Positions 7,815 to 16,536 of a stretch of DNA of 64,000 bases are shown here, piece after piece. Source of the DNA: UBA5109 sp038148755 (GTDB lineage: Bacteria; Pseudomonadota; Gammaproteobacteria; Pseudomonadales; Pseudohongiellaceae); contig JAYQWA010000008.1 of assembly GCA_038148755.1 (NCBI GenBank), forward strand, positions 1 to 64,000. Direction: 5' to 3'. Within the stretch, counting starts at the first letter, position 1. Each line of letters begins with the position of its first letter. The notes under the pieces were generated by a model that was given only the letters and a program-made list of their open reading frames with translations, was not told the origin of the DNA and made no database searches. The translations under genes were made by a program, and so were the position numbers.

Positions 7815-9782
7815 ATGAGTAAAAAACAATATTTCCGGAAAGCATTAACTCATGTCTGCCTGGTAGGGGGGATAAGCAGTAGCCTGCTATTGGCTTCTTA
7901 TCATTCTCTTTTCGCTCAGGAACCACAACACTCCAATAAACCACCTGCACACGGTAGTCACTGGATGGCAGCTGCCGGGAAACCTTTATCTGTTTCAGTT
8001 GGCAGCATGATTTTTAGCCAGGGTGGCAATGCTGTTGACGCGGCCAGCGCCATGCTAGCGGCATCCGCTACTATCTGGGACACCATGGGTTGGGGCGGAG
8101 AAACTCAGGCATTAATTCATAATCCCAATACCGGCGAAGTGCATGCGATCAATGCGCTTGGTGTAGCTCCCTCAGGTGCCACCCCCGAGTATTTTCAAAA
8201 CCTGAATTACAAAACGCCGCCTGATTATGGCCCCCTGGCTGCGGTCACCCCTGGCACACCAGGTGGCCTGATGGTGATGCTGGCTGAATACGGCACCATG
8301 AGCCTGGCAGAAGTACTTGGGCCTTCTATTGAAATGGCCCGCGGTTATCCGATTGAACAGATTCAGGCTGAGCGTATTGAGTATGATAAACAGTTTTTAA
8401 GAATCTGGCCTGATACTGCAAAAATAATGCTGCCTAATTTTGACCCACAAAATCCCAGAGACTGGGCGGCACCTTATCCCGGCCAGTTATTTGTGCAGGA
8501 AGATTTATATAACACCTTGAATAAGCTGGTTGAAGCAGAGCAAAACGCCCTGGCCAATGGCGCCAGTCGTGAAGAAGCCATTATGGCTGCTTATGACCGT
8601 TTCTATCGTGGTGATATCGCAGAAGAAATTGTCCGTGCCAGTCAGGCTGCCGGTGGGCTTTTCACCATGGAAGATCTGGATAACTGGCAGGTCTATATCG
8701 AAGAACCTGTTTCAACAACTTACAAGGGCATCGAAGTCTTTAAACTGAATAGCTGGGTGCAAGGTCCGGTCATGCTGCAAATGCTGAACATGCTGGAAGG
8801 CATGGATTTGAAGCGAATGGGCTATAACAGTGCCGAATATATCCATACGCTGTATCAGGTCATGAATCTGGCTTTCGCCGATCGTGATTTTTATTACGGC
8901 GACCCCTACTTCCCACCGGAAGAACCTATTGCAGGTTTGTTATCCAAAGATTATGCGCGTGACCGCGCTGCACTGATTGACCCCAGAGGTAACCGAACTG
9001 ATATTGGCCCTGGCGACCCATACCCCTATCAGGGTGACGAGCCTAATCCCTTTGCAGAGTACCTTGAAAACTGGAAACCCAATATTGAACCCGAGTGGGA
9101 TATCGCAAAAAACAGCGCTACCAGAGAACCCGTCATCATCAGCGAAACTGATGCCAATGGGAATGTTGTCAGCATTATGAGCCACGACGAAGGTTTCCAC
9201 GCCGGCACGACGTCGATACAGGCTGCTGATGAAGAAGGCTGGGTTGTTTCGATTACACCCAGTGGCGCCTGGATGCCTGCCTTTATTGCCGGATCAACCG
9301 GCATGAGCCTGTCCCAGCGTTTGCAAAGTTTTGTTCTGTCAGAAAAATCCAACCCCTACAACGTACTTGTACCCGGAAAACGCCCAAGGGCAACTCTCTC
9401 TCCCAGTATCGCCTTAAAAGATGGCAAACCCTACATGGCATTTTCTGTTCAGGGTGGTGATGGACAGGATCAATGGCTCTTGCAGTTTTTCCTGAATATT
9501 GTGGAATTTGGCATGGATGTTCAACAGGCTACTGAAGCTGCTCATATTGAAAGCTTTCAACTACACAGCTCTTTCGGTGACCACTACAGCCAGCCAGGTC
9601 GCATCGTTCTGCGCAGTGACATGAATACCCTGGTACTGAGAACCTTGATCCGTCTGGGGTATGAGCTTGAATTCCGGGAAAAAACTTCCGGCCCGATTAC
9701 CGCCATCCTGTTCAACCAGGAGTATGACACCATGAGTGGCGGCGCCAGCGATTTTGGTGACGATACGGCAATCGGCTTTTAA
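7815..9782 (+). CDS. Gamma-glutamyltransferase family Ntn-hydrolase
   Basis: Exported 655-residue precursor of the gamma-glutamyltransferase family, which cleaves itself into two subunits and hydrolyses or transfers gamma-glutamyl groups, e.g. from glutathione. A signal peptide precedes FAQEPQ. Family motifs: SQGGNAVDAASAMLA near residue 73, TPGTPGGLMVMLAEYG, MNLAFADRDFYYGDP, and the processing/catalytic region GTTSIQAADEEGW with Thr465 the likely nucleophile. The late motif is QGGDGQDQW rather than SPGGSRI of classical enzymes, so it belongs to the broader DGQ-type branch, and substrate preference may differ from E. coli Ggt. It follows the ApbE gene by 44 bases and precedes the beta-propeller gene by 45, so the three likely form one operon. 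Confidence 0.88.
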   Translation: MSKKQYFRKALTHVCLVGGISSSLLLASYHSLFAQEPQHSNKPPAHGSHWMAAAGKPLSVSVGSMIFSQGGNAVDAASAMLAASATIWDTMGWGGETQALIHNPNTGEVHAINALGVAPSGATPEYFQNLNYKTPPDYGPLAAVTPGTPGGLMVMLAEYGTMSLAEVLGPSIEMARGYPIEQIQAERIEYDKQFLRIWPDTAKIMLPNFDPQNPRDWAAPYPGQLFVQEDLYNTLNKLVEAEQNALANGASREEAIMAAYDRFYRGDIAEEIVRASQAAGGLFTMEDLDNWQVYIEEPVSTTYKGIEVFKLNSWVQGPVMLQMLNMLEGMDLKRMGYNSAEYIHTLYQVMNLAFADRDFYYGDPYFPPEEPIAGLLSKDYARDRAALIDPRGNRTDIGPGDPYPYQGDEPNPFAEYLENWKPNIEPEWDIAKNSATREPVIISETDANGNVVSIMSHDEGFHAGTTSIQAADEEGWVVSITPSGAWMPAFIAGSTGMSLSQRLQSFVLSEKSNPYNVLVPGKRPRATLSPSIALKDGKPYMAFSVQGGDGQDQWLLQFFLNIVEFGMDVQQATEAAHIESFQLHSSFGDHYSQPGRIVLRSDMNTLVLRTLIRLGYELEFREKTSGPITAILFNQEYDTMSGGASDFGDDTAIGF

Positions 9783-9827
9783 TGCGCCTTTTAATTCTCT
9801 AATGACTCGATACTTAAGGGAAGCGTT

Positions 9828-10895
9828 ATGAAAATAAAAATAATCCCGCTATTAATTCTTTCCATCTTTACTGTAACAGTATTTGCCCAACAGCAAGCAG
9901 CTGACCCTGATCGCACACCTGGTGTACAGGCTGGCCCCGACCCCGCACGTACAACCTGGGTCAGGCAACATTGTTCTAATCCTGCTATGCCGGTCGGCGT
10001 TGTGCGTGGACGTGGCGGGGCTGCTGCCAGACCTGAAGAAAATTACAGCACGACGGTTATTCCTGGCATTATTGCCGAGAATGCACGCTGGCGTGTTTTA
10101 TGGACAGACAGCGGCAATAATGCTGACAGCCCGATTGGTCTAGAAGATGGCGTGCTGGTTGCACAGAATGACAAAAGCCAGATTCTCAAAGTCAGGCTCG
10201 ATGGCGTGGTTGAACTTGTCGCAACTGACACCTATACCGGCGGGGCCTTGGCAATGGCGCCAGATGGCACGCTTTATGTTGGAGAGCGTGCACTGAACCG
10301 TGGCATCTGGCAGGTTGAACCAAGACAAGTCTTTGCCAATACCATGAACGGCGAGCCTCTCGAATGTCTGACCACCAGCGTCCTGAACGACATGATTGCC
10401 GATAGTAAAGGTGGCATCTATATGACCATGGGTGGTGTTTATTACATTAGTCCACAAGGTGTAGTCAGTGGTCGTTATGGTGTTAATGGTGGTAACGGGC
10501 TTGCCTTAAGTCCTGACGGAAACACTTTATATGTCACCGGGCTACTACCTGATGCCAGCCCGCCCGCTGATCTTTATGTTCCAGCCAATGCGCCTGAACC
10601 CGCTGGCGGACTCGTTGCTTATGATGTGCAGGCTGATGGTTCTCTCACTAATGAGCGCCAATTTGCCTGGGCAGGCAGAGATGGCATGACTGTGGATTCT
10701 CAGGGTCGAATCTATGTCACCGGTATTGCAGGTATCTGGGTAATCAGTCCGGCTGGAGAAATACTGGGCTTTCTCGACACGCCGCGCAACATGATCTCTG
10801 TTGCTTTTGGTGGACCGGATAAACGAACGCTGTTTGGCATAGCAATTCGTGATGTGGAAATATTTGCGATTGATATGCTGACTCAAGGTCTTTAG
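9828..10895 (+). CDS. Exported SMP-30/gluconolactonase-like beta-propeller protein
   Basis: A 355-residue protein with a Sec signal peptide (cleavage near VFAQ, residue 20) and repeated beta-propeller blades: DGVLVAQND, MAPDGTLYVGE, ADSKGGIYMTMGG, LSPDGNTLYVTG, VDSQGRIYVTG. These DG.lyv repeats are characteristic of the SMP-30/gluconolactonase/LRE-like superfamily, whose members hydrolyse lactones or phosphotriesters in a metal-dependent way. Which metal ligands are kept cannot be settled by eye, so enzymatic activity is not assured. Start fixed by AAGGGAAG ahead of the ATG. It is the last gene of the apbE-ggt run and ends just before a strong bidirectional terminator. Confidence 0.78.
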   Translation: MKIKIIPLLILSIFTVTVFAQQQAADPDRTPGVQAGPDPARTTWVRQHCSNPAMPVGVVRGRGGAAARPEENYSTTVIPGIIAENARWRVLWTDSGNNADSPIGLEDGVLVAQNDKSQILKVRLDGVVELVATDTYTGGALAMAPDGTLYVGERALNRGIWQVEPRQVFANTMNGEPLECLTTSVLNDMIADSKGGIYMTMGGVYYISPQGVVSGRYGVNGGNGLALSPDGNTLYVTGLLPDASPPADLYVPANAPEPAGGLVAYDVQADGSLTNERQFAWAGRDGMTVDSQGRIYVTGIAGIWVISPAGEILGFLDTPRNMISVAFGGPDKRTLFGIAIRDVEIFAIDMLTQGL

Positions 10896-10907
10896 AAAAA
10901 ACCATTA

Positions 10908-10949
10908 GTGTCAGAGTAAGGGACTTACTCACTTACTCTGGCACTTTTT
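10908..10949 (+). terminator. Bidirectional intrinsic terminator
   Basis: Two 13-base arms (10908-10920 and 10932-10944) pair with a single G-T wobble around an 11-base loop. A T run follows on the plus strand (10945-10949), and six Ts follow on the minus strand through the A run at about 10896-10901. It ends the plus-strand beta-propeller gene and the minus-strand hydrolase gene that converge here. Confidence 0.88.
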
Positions 10950-10952
10950 GCT

Positions 10953-11672
10953 TTAAACACTTATCTTCAACAAAGTCTCAACCAGTTCATCTGTTTTTGA
11001 ATAAAACGGTGAATGACTCGAGTCTATCGAAAACACTTCCTTACATGGTGATGCTGCAATCATTTGTCGCTGCATATCTATATGGATGGCGTGATCAGAG
11101 AGCAATTCAATATAGTAGCGCGGTACTGAACCAAAATTTTCATCACTCAGTGTTACCGGCGTTGCCAGTGGAGCCAGTGCCTGGGCATGCTGATGAGCTA
11201 CCGCATACATGTAATCTTCTTCGCTGCAGTCATGATAGAAAAGCTCTCTGATCATATCTGCCTTTAAAGTGCCCGTAACGTGATCCTCAGCCGGGACCAA
11301 TGCCGGAGGCACTGAAGAATGCGGGTTGGATTCTTCAAGAGACAATAACGATTGGCCTGACCTTGGCAAGAAACCGGAAAGATAAACCAAGCCGCCAACC
11401 TTATCAGGCCTTAATTCTGCCGCTGCTGAAATCGCCAGGCCGCCCATGGAATGCCCCACCATAATGACTTTTTCATCCTGCTGATCAAGCACTTCAACCA
11501 GTTTGCTGGCATAGGCATCGAGGGTAACTTCTGAAGCCGGGGTTGTATCTTCACCAGAGCCCGGTAATTCAGGAGTAATGACATGATGTCCGGCAGCTTC
11601 AAGACCCGGTACCACTTTATTCCAACACCAGGCTCCATGCCAGGCCCCATGAACCAATACAAATGTAGTCAT
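10953..11672 (-). CDS. Alpha/beta hydrolase (esterase, MES/HNL-like)
   Basis: Cytoplasmic 239-residue alpha/beta hydrolase. The opening FVLVHGAWHGAWCW and the elbow GHSMGG (residues about 73-78, Ser nucleophile) are those of the salicylate-esterase/hydroxynitrile-lyase-like branch, found in bacteria as small esterases of unknown substrate. An acidic residue in the C-terminal third and the His of DSSHSPFY complete the probable triad. No signal peptide. Start at the ATG preceded by AAGGAATTC. It lies 26 bases after the lipoprotein frame on the same strand and may be co-transcribed with it and with the DUF6152 gene. Confidence 0.85.
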   Translation of the reverse strand: MTTFVLVHGAWHGAWCWNKVVPGLEAAGHHVITPELPGSGEDTTPASEVTLDAYASKLVEVLDQQDEKVIMVGHSMGGLAISAAAELRPDKVGGLVYLSGFLPRSGQSLLSLEESNPHSSVPPALVPAEDHVTGTLKADMIRELFYHDCSEEDYMYAVAHQHAQALAPLATPVTLSDENFGSVPRYYIELLSDHAIHIDMQRQMIAASPCKEVFSIDSSHSPFYSKTDELVETLLKISV

Positions 11673-11697
11673 AATGAATTCCTTCTTTTTTTAGTTA

Positions 11698-12054
11698 TTA
11701 GTTTAGTAAATTATTTAACCGTTCATTAACGGCATCCCTAGCTTCTTCTTCTGCGTCTTCCGCTTCTTCCATTATTTCTTCGCCTGTATTTTCAGCCTGC
11801 TCCATCGCTTCATTCATTCGGGCTTCGGCAGCGACAACAGATTCAGCCAGCATATCTTCAGCCTACTCTACCATATTAGCCGCCTCGTCCTGAACGTTTT
11901 CAATCAACTCATCGGCTGATGGCGATGAAGACGTTGACGGTGTACTGGCCTGAGTTGTAGACGGCGTTGCAGAGCTCGTTGTCTCTTCGGAACCACAGGA
12001 GGCCAGACCAAAAAATGTAAACGCAAGCAGGGAAATTAAAGTAAATTTTTTCAT
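11698..12054 (-). pseudogene. Small alanine/glutamate-rich lipoprotein interrupted by an in-frame TAG
   Basis: Translation from the ATG at 12054 (preceded by GGAG) gives a lipoprotein signal ending GLASC, then a Ser/Thr/Pro-rich linker and SADELIENVQDEAANMVE, and stops at TAG (11863-11865) after 63 residues. The same frame continues past the TAG for 54 more codons to a TAA at 11698-11700. The downstream part keeps the same character: a highly charged helix with repeated AE/EEA units (for example AEDMLAESVVAAEARMN). The uniform composition on both sides suggests one 118-residue coiled-coil lipoprotein disrupted by a point mutation such as CAG or GAG to TAG. Alternatives are a genuine 63-residue lipoprotein, or readthrough. 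An E. coli Lpp-like structural role is only a guess. Confidence 0.6.
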
Positions 12055-12122
12055 CTTATAGTCTCCATTTAATGTTAAACCATAATGTCGGCATATAAAG
12101 TGCTCTTTATAAGCAGCGACTT

Positions 12123-13211
12123 TCATTCGAATTGCAGATGCAGATTAGATATTTCTATATCACAATATTCTCGCGTAAATTCATGTTCAGCTACTTTACG
12201 GTAGCGTCCTTCTGTCACCATTGGTTCAGTGAGATATTCGGGGTCCTTTACAGTCACGCGATAAGAAATAACCAGACCATCATCCGCTAAACTATATTCT
12301 TCGAGAATCTGCTTTTCAGTACTTGAATCAAGCCCTCGGGTTATTCCCCAGGCAGTATGTGCAAAATCTGTAGTTGTAATAAGCAAAGTTCCATCATCCA
12401 GAATTTCTCCTCGGGAAAAACCCAATGCATCCGGTACATAATCTGCAGGAGGCGTTTCCCGGTCAAAGTAAATGGTGCGGATTTCCGGTATCAGTTCCGT
12501 TTCAATTTGCATCCGCCCGGCATCGCGTGTGATACGGGTAGCATAAGGCCACGTTATAGTTCTGGGGACACCTAAAGCCAGGCATTGCAGAAATGGATCA
12601 TCATTAATATCAAATTCCGCCACCTGTGCTTCGCCTCTGGCAGTCAAATCCAGGCCAACAGGCGCAGAAAAATTACCGATAAGCGCTCTACGCAGTCTCT
12701 CTTCTGGCGTAAGGTCAGACAAGCCTGCCCAGGTACCGGAGAAATCAGTGGAAGGCCTTATTTCACCATCACCAATAAGGTTGGTTGCCTGCATTGGTTC
12801 TATGCCTTCAGGTGGCCTGAATGAGTAAAACACACGTCCATCTTCATGCTGAAAATAGTCCAGCAAACCAAACTTTCGGCTTGTATCCCGATTTGGATTG
12901 GCAACTACTTGTACTCTGTCGCCTACTTTTACCGAGTCTTGTTGCCAGCCATTTCCCATCAATCCGGCAATTGAATGGCCTTCAATAGTCCATGTTTCAA
13001 CCTGCCCGTCTTCATTTGTAACATCCACAGCCCAAAATACATGAGGACTACGCCACCGGACCTGTTTAACAACGCCAGTCATCGTAATAGTCTCGTCAAT
13101 TAAAAAAGGCGCCCGCGAATGGTGTGCTTCTGCGCTTAAAATGGGCGTGCATATGAAAAAAGCAATCAGCACCTTTTTGAATGATTCTATAATTTTTCCT
13201 GAATCGGCCAT
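12123..13211 (-). CDS. DUF6152 protein fused to a second exported domain
   Basis: Exported 362-residue protein. After a signal peptide ending SAEA, residues about 28-125 are a DUF6152 domain: HHSRAPF, TITMTGVVKQVRWRSPH, WTIEG, VGDRVQVVANPNRD. Residues about 155-355 are another domain beginning DFSGTWAG, with DPFLQCLALGVPR, RTIYFDRETPPADYVPDALGFS and EYSLADDGL. This second domain is homologous to the separate protein at 24024-24731, and the first to the one at 23616-23996, so here the two are joined. DUF6152 resembles an OB-fold; function is unknown, and periplasmic location follows from the signal. Start set at ATG 13211; an in-frame TTG lies two codons upstream. It precedes the interrupted lipoprotein gene on the same strand. 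Confidence 0.82.
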   Translation of the reverse strand: MADSGKIIESFKKVLIAFFICTPILSAEAHHSRAPFLIDETITMTGVVKQVRWRSPHVFWAVDVTNEDGQVETWTIEGHSIAGLMGNGWQQDSVKVGDRVQVVANPNRDTSRKFGLLDYFQHEDGRVFYSFRPPEGIEPMQATNLIGDGEIRPSTDFSGTWAGLSDLTPEERLRRALIGNFSAPVGLDLTARGEAQVAEFDINDDPFLQCLALGVPRTITWPYATRITRDAGRMQIETELIPEIRTIYFDRETPPADYVPDALGFSRGEILDDGTLLITTTDFAHTAWGITRGLDSSTEKQILEEYSLADDGLVISYRVTVKDPEYLTEPMVTEGRYRKVAEHEFTREYCDIEISNLHLQFE

Positions 13212-13341
13212 TCGCAATCTCTAGTTTCCAAAAAGTCGGTAGATGATAGTAGTGGTATTGACGTGAGAATTCCAGTTTGTAGAAAGCGGCGGTGTAGCGT
13301 TACTATGCCGGACTGCTTTTTTATGAAATACGGAATAATTT

Positions 13342-14292
13342 ATGCAAACTCTTCCTTTCAGTAATGGTGATCAGATGCCCATTCTTGGTCTGGGTACCTG
13401 GAAAACCACCAACGATGACATTAAACCCATCATAAAAGAAGCTATCGATATTGGTTACAGGCATCTGGACTGTGCTGCCGTCTATGGTAACGAAAGCGGC
13501 ATTGGTGAAGCGCTGACAGAAGTTTTTGCACAAAATCAACTGACCCGGGAAGAGTTGTGGGTCACCTCCAAACTCTGGAATACAGCTCATCTGCCTGAAG
13601 ATGTTGCCCCGGCACTGAAAAAATCACTTAACAACCTGCAACTCGACTATCTGGATTTATATCTGATTCACTGGCCAGTAGCTGTCAAACCAGATGTAGG
13701 GTTTCCTCAATCAGCGGACGACTACCTGAGCCTGGAACAGGCTCCCATCATCGATACCTGGCAAGCCATGGAAGAATGCGTTGCTGCCGGACTGGTGACG
13801 CATATTGGTGTATCCAATTTCAGCAAAGTTAAACTGCAAAACCTGGTTACACTTGGCAGGATCAAACCGGAAGTTAATCAGGTAGAGCTGCATCCCCTGC
13901 TGCAGCAACCGGAACTGAAAAATTATTGTGACAAGGAAGGCATATACCTGACCGCTTACGCGCCGCTTGGCTCGAGTGATCGACCGGCTTTTTTCCGCGA
14001 AGAAAACAGCCCTTCCCCTTTGGAGCTTCCACTTATCAAAAAAATTGCGGAAGACAATCAGGCCAGTCCGGCACAGGTACTACTGGCCTGGGCGATGCAA
14101 CGTGGCACTGCGGTTATTCCCAAAAGTGTCAGACCAAAACGTATGCGGGAAAACCTGGCGTCAATTAATCTGACTCTCAGTACCGAAGAAATGGCACTGA
14201 TACAGACCCTGGATCAGCACTGTCGCTTATTAAGTGGCAAAATCTGGGGTGGCCCCTATACCTATGAAAACCTTTGGGATGAAAAAGAATAG
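13342..14292 (+). CDS. Aldo/keto reductase
   Basis: Cytoplasmic NADPH-dependent oxidoreductase of 316 residues, the normal family length. The AKR signature GYRHLDCAAVYGNE (about residues 35-48) carries the catalytic Asp and Tyr, the Lys is in WVTSKLW, and the His in LIHWP. The C-terminal IPKSVRPKRMREN segment is the cofactor-binding motif. It is closest in feel to the AKR4/AKR1-like bacterial enzymes that reduce aldehydes, methylglyoxal or keto esters; the substrate cannot be told from sequence. It starts a plus-strand run with the VOC and small monooxygenase-fold genes. Confidence 0.9.
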   Translation: MQTLPFSNGDQMPILGLGTWKTTNDDIKPIIKEAIDIGYRHLDCAAVYGNESGIGEALTEVFAQNQLTREELWVTSKLWNTAHLPEDVAPALKKSLNNLQLDYLDLYLIHWPVAVKPDVGFPQSADDYLSLEQAPIIDTWQAMEECVAAGLVTHIGVSNFSKVKLQNLVTLGRIKPEVNQVELHPLLQQPELKNYCDKEGIYLTAYAPLGSSDRPAFFREENSPSPLELPLIKKIAEDNQASPAQVLLAWAMQRGTAVIPKSVRPKRMRENLASINLTLSTEEMALIQTLDQHCRLLSGKIWGGPYTYENLWDEKE

Positions 14293-14370
14293 CGTTTGTT
14301 ATTTAATTCACTTTGTATCTATAAGCCTAAGCCGATAACAGAAACAAAGGCAAAAAGACCAGGAGACAGC

Positions 14371-15183
14371 ATGCCCAGATTAACAAGCCAAAAATATATA
14401 AAAAGCTTTTTAAGAAGCGTATTACTTATCAGCTTTTTTGCGTCCATGAGCAGCTTTGGTCAGCTGGCTGAGCCCAATGCTAAAGGGGTAAGCATGGGAC
14501 ATTTACATTTTCAGGCGTCGGATATCGAGGCCAGCAATACATTCTGGGAAAATCTTGGAGCTAGCTCCATACAAAATGGGCCTATCAATATGTATGCAAT
14601 TCCAGGTGTGCTGATTCTGGTACGTGAAGCCGAACCTAGCAGTGGTTCAGCTGGAACCTCGATCATTCATGTCGGTTTCCATGTGCCTGATGTTGATGCC
14701 GCTTTTGAACGTTGGTCTGCTGCAGGCATAGATGTAGAGCGTGGCGATTTTGACTTCCAGCTCTGGGTTAATGGCCCGGACGGACAGCTTATCGAAATTC
14801 TGGAAAACCCGGAAATCTCTGTGCCGATCCAGATGCATCATATTCATTGGGAGACTCCTGATATCCCAGCAATGCAGGCATGGTATAGCGATATGTTTGG
14901 TGCCGTACCTGGCATGCGTGGACAATTCCAGGCTGCCGATGTGCCCGGTGTCAATCTCACTTTTAACCCTGCAGAAAGTCAGGTCGTTGGTACACAGGGT
15001 ACTGTCCTTGACCATATCGGTTTCGAAGTTACCGACCTGAAAGCAACCATTGCCCGCTTGGAAGCAGCTGGTGTCGTGATGGACTCCGGCTACCGCGACA
15101 TTGCAGCGGCCAATCTGGCCATTGCCTTTTTGACAGATCCCTGGGGAACCTATATCGAATTAACGCAAGGGCTGGAACCGTAA
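14371..15183 (+). CDS. Exported two-domain VOC (glyoxalase/dioxygenase superfamily) protein
   Basis: A 270-residue protein with a signal-like hydrophobic N-terminus (cleavage near SSFGQ) and two vicinal-oxygen-chelate modules: SMGHLHFQASDIEASNTFWENLG followed by HVGFHVPDVDAAFERWSAAG, then MHHIHWETPDIPAMQAWYSDMFG followed by DHIGFEVTDLKATIARLEAAG. VOC proteins bind a divalent metal and include glyoxalases and extradiol dioxygenases. Metal ligands such as the His of GHLHF and the late Glu of TYIELTQG are present, so catalysis is plausible. Start set at ATG 14371, preceded by AGGAGA, rather than a TTG at 14296. Export of a VOC protein is less common and suggests a periplasmic substrate. Confidence 0.78.
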   Translation: MPRLTSQKYIKSFLRSVLLISFFASMSSFGQLAEPNAKGVSMGHLHFQASDIEASNTFWENLGASSIQNGPINMYAIPGVLILVREAEPSSGSAGTSIIHVGFHVPDVDAAFERWSAAGIDVERGDFDFQLWVNGPDGQLIEILENPEISVPIQMHHIHWETPDIPAMQAWYSDMFGAVPGMRGQFQAADVPGVNLTFNPAESQVVGTQGTVLDHIGFEVTDLKATIARLEAAGVVMDSGYRDIAAANLAIAFLTDPWGTYIELTQGLEP

Positions 15184-15227
15184 ACTTTTTAACTAACTTT
15201 TAAATAATTATTCCTAGAGAGACAACA

Positions 15228-15521
15228 ATGATAGCAACCCTAGTCATCTTTAATTACAGCGATGATTTTAACGAAGAAAAAGTTCGTAACATCGCTGAGT
15301 CAGCAAGACCTAAATTTGAAAACATGCCCGGTTTACGCTCAAAAGCCTTTTCATATAATGCAGAAGCCAACAGCGCAAAAAATTATTATGTATGGGAAGA
15401 CGCCAACGCTGCCAAAAATTTTTTTACTGAAGAGAACATCAGTAATATCGGCAACATTTATGGCGTCAGACCCAGCGTAGAATTTCTTGAAGTCGCAACG
15501 CTGGTGGATAATCATTCCTGA
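15228..15521 (+). CDS. Small monooxygenase-fold (YdhR/ABM-like) protein
   Basis: A 97-residue protein resembling the dimeric alpha-beta barrel family of YdhR-like and antibiotic-biosynthesis monooxygenase-like proteins: MIATLVIFNYSDDF opens a first strand, MPGLRSKAFSYN and NYYVWEDANAAKNFF give the core, and VEFLEVATLVD the last strand. Such proteins act as cofactor-free monooxygenases or isomerases, or only as ligand binders. Start is supported by AGAGAGAC before the ATG. It follows the VOC gene by 44 bases and is probably co-transcribed. Confidence 0.65.
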   Translation: MIATLVIFNYSDDFNEEKVRNIAESARPKFENMPGLRSKAFSYNAEANSAKNYYVWEDANAAKNFFTEENISNIGNIYGVRPSVEFLEVATLVDNHS

Positions 15522-15524
15522 TTG

Positions 15525-15540
15525 ACTTAAAAATTTAAGT
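15525..15540 (+). terminator. Weak AT-rich hairpin after the YdhR-like gene
   Basis: ACTTAAA and TTTAAGT form a 7-bp stem with a 2-base loop three bases after the stop codon, followed by AATTTTT. The stem lacks G-C pairs apart from one, so termination would be weak. Confidence 0.35.
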
Positions 15541-15678
15541 AATTTTTCAGCACATAATTAACCCGAACAAAAGAAGGTAATTCGTTTAAACTGATTTCTG
15601 CCGAACCGGTAATCTCTGCAGATGAGATTGAACTGCCGGGACTGAGACCATTATTCCTATCTATAAAAGTTTATTTGT

Positions 15679-16431
15679 ATGTTTGAGCTCTTAGGCAATG
15701 ACCCCTGGCTGCTACTGTTAATTGTGGCTGTGGCTTTTTTCGCTGGCATAGTACATGGCGCAATCGGTATGGTTGGCGGTCTTCTGATGACAGGGGTGCT
15801 CGCACATTTTATCGGCATAAAAATAACCGTGCCGGTCATCACCTGTGCTTTGATATTCAGTCATTTAAGTCGTGGCTATATGCTGAGGAAAGATATCGAT
15901 TTCTGGGCCGTACGGCATGTCCTTTTATTCGGGCTGCCGACTGTTGTACTCGGCTCAGTTATTTTTGGTTATTTATCTCCCCGGATCATCGCACTGGTTT
16001 TCGGTTCGGTATTAACCATTTCACTGCCCATAAAATATTGGGCACGAAGTCATTCCATCAAAACTGGACCCAAATTACTGGCAGGTGCTGCAGTCGTGTG
16101 GGGAGGCCTGGCAGGTAATGTTATCGGCCCGGGTTTTTTCCTCGCACCTTTCCTGTTAGGCACGGGAATGAACCGGCTGACTTTTGTTGGTACGCTGGCA
16201 ACAATTACGCTGGTTATGAATTTAATCAAAATTTCTGTTTTTGGTTTTACCGATTTACTGACACCGGAATTGCTTATTCTCGGCATTATCGCTGGCATCT
16301 CGACCATTCCCGGAAACTTTCTGGGGCAAAAAATTCTGCGAAAAATGACTGATGGCATTCACGGAAAAATAGTTGATACGATGACTATAGCGCTGGTTGC
16401 AAACTTCTTTTACCTGGCGTTTAGCGCATAA
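15679..16431 (+). CDS. TauE/SafE-family membrane permease
   Basis: Inner-membrane protein of 250 residues with about eight hydrophobic segments and the paired motifs of the TauE/SafE (sulfite exporter-like) family: FFAGIVHGAIGMVGGLLMTGVL in the first half and VWGGLAGNVIGPGFFLAPFLL in the second. Members export sulfite, sulfoacetate or other small organic anions. The substrate here is unknown. It stands between the VOC/YdhR pair and the propionate operon, 105 bases before the prpB start and upstream of the prp operators, so it is probably not part of that regulon. No strong ribosome-binding site is visible; a 6-bp hairpin (15611-15629) lies in the leader. Confidence 0.82.
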   Translation: MFELLGNDPWLLLLIVAVAFFAGIVHGAIGMVGGLLMTGVLAHFIGIKITVPVITCALIFSHLSRGYMLRKDIDFWAVRHVLLFGLPTVVLGSVIFGYLSPRIIALVFGSVLTISLPIKYWARSHSIKTGPKLLAGAAVVWGGLAGNVIGPGFFLAPFLLGTGMNRLTFVGTLATITLVMNLIKISVFGFTDLLTPELLILGIIAGISTIPGNFLGQKILRKMTDGIHGKIVDTMTIALVANFFYLAFSA

Positions 16432-16452
16432 TACTTGGCGCTATCTCTATAC

Positions 16453-16464
16453 ATTGTCGACAAT
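16453..16464. promoter_or_regulatory. prp operator 1 (perfect 12-bp palindrome)
   Basis: ATTGTCGACAAT is its own reverse complement and recurs exactly at 16505-16516; centres are 52 bases apart, close to five helical turns. It lies 15 bases upstream of the likely -35 box of prpB. It is the probable binding site of the GntR regulator encoded inside the operon (18619-19305). Confidence 0.8.
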
Positions 16465-16478
16465 AATGGCATTTATTA

Positions 16479-16507
16479 TTGAATAAATGGAATTTATTGC
16501 TTATATT
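16479..16507 (+). promoter_or_regulatory. Likely sigma-70 promoter of the prp operon
   Basis: TTGAAT (16479-16484) and TATATT (16502-16507) are separated by 17 bases, matching -35 at 4/6 and -10 at 5/6. The -10 box overlaps the second palindromic operator, which fits repression by blocking RNA polymerase. Confidence 0.65.
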
Positions 16508-16516
16508 GTCGACAAT
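16505..16516. promoter_or_regulatory. prp operator 2 (perfect 12-bp palindrome)
   Basis: Second exact copy of ATTGTCGACAAT. It overlaps the -10 box and the expected transcription start, 20 bases upstream of the prpB ATG. With the copy at 16453 it forms a two-site operator suited to a dimeric GntR/FadR-type repressor. Confidence 0.82.
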
Positions 16517-16536
16517 TTTTAAAAATAGAGAATAGT

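Noticed and set aside
11863..11865. General TAG recoding
   Set aside because: Other genes in the window, such as the ApbE gene at 7768-7770, end at TAG with family-typical C-termini.
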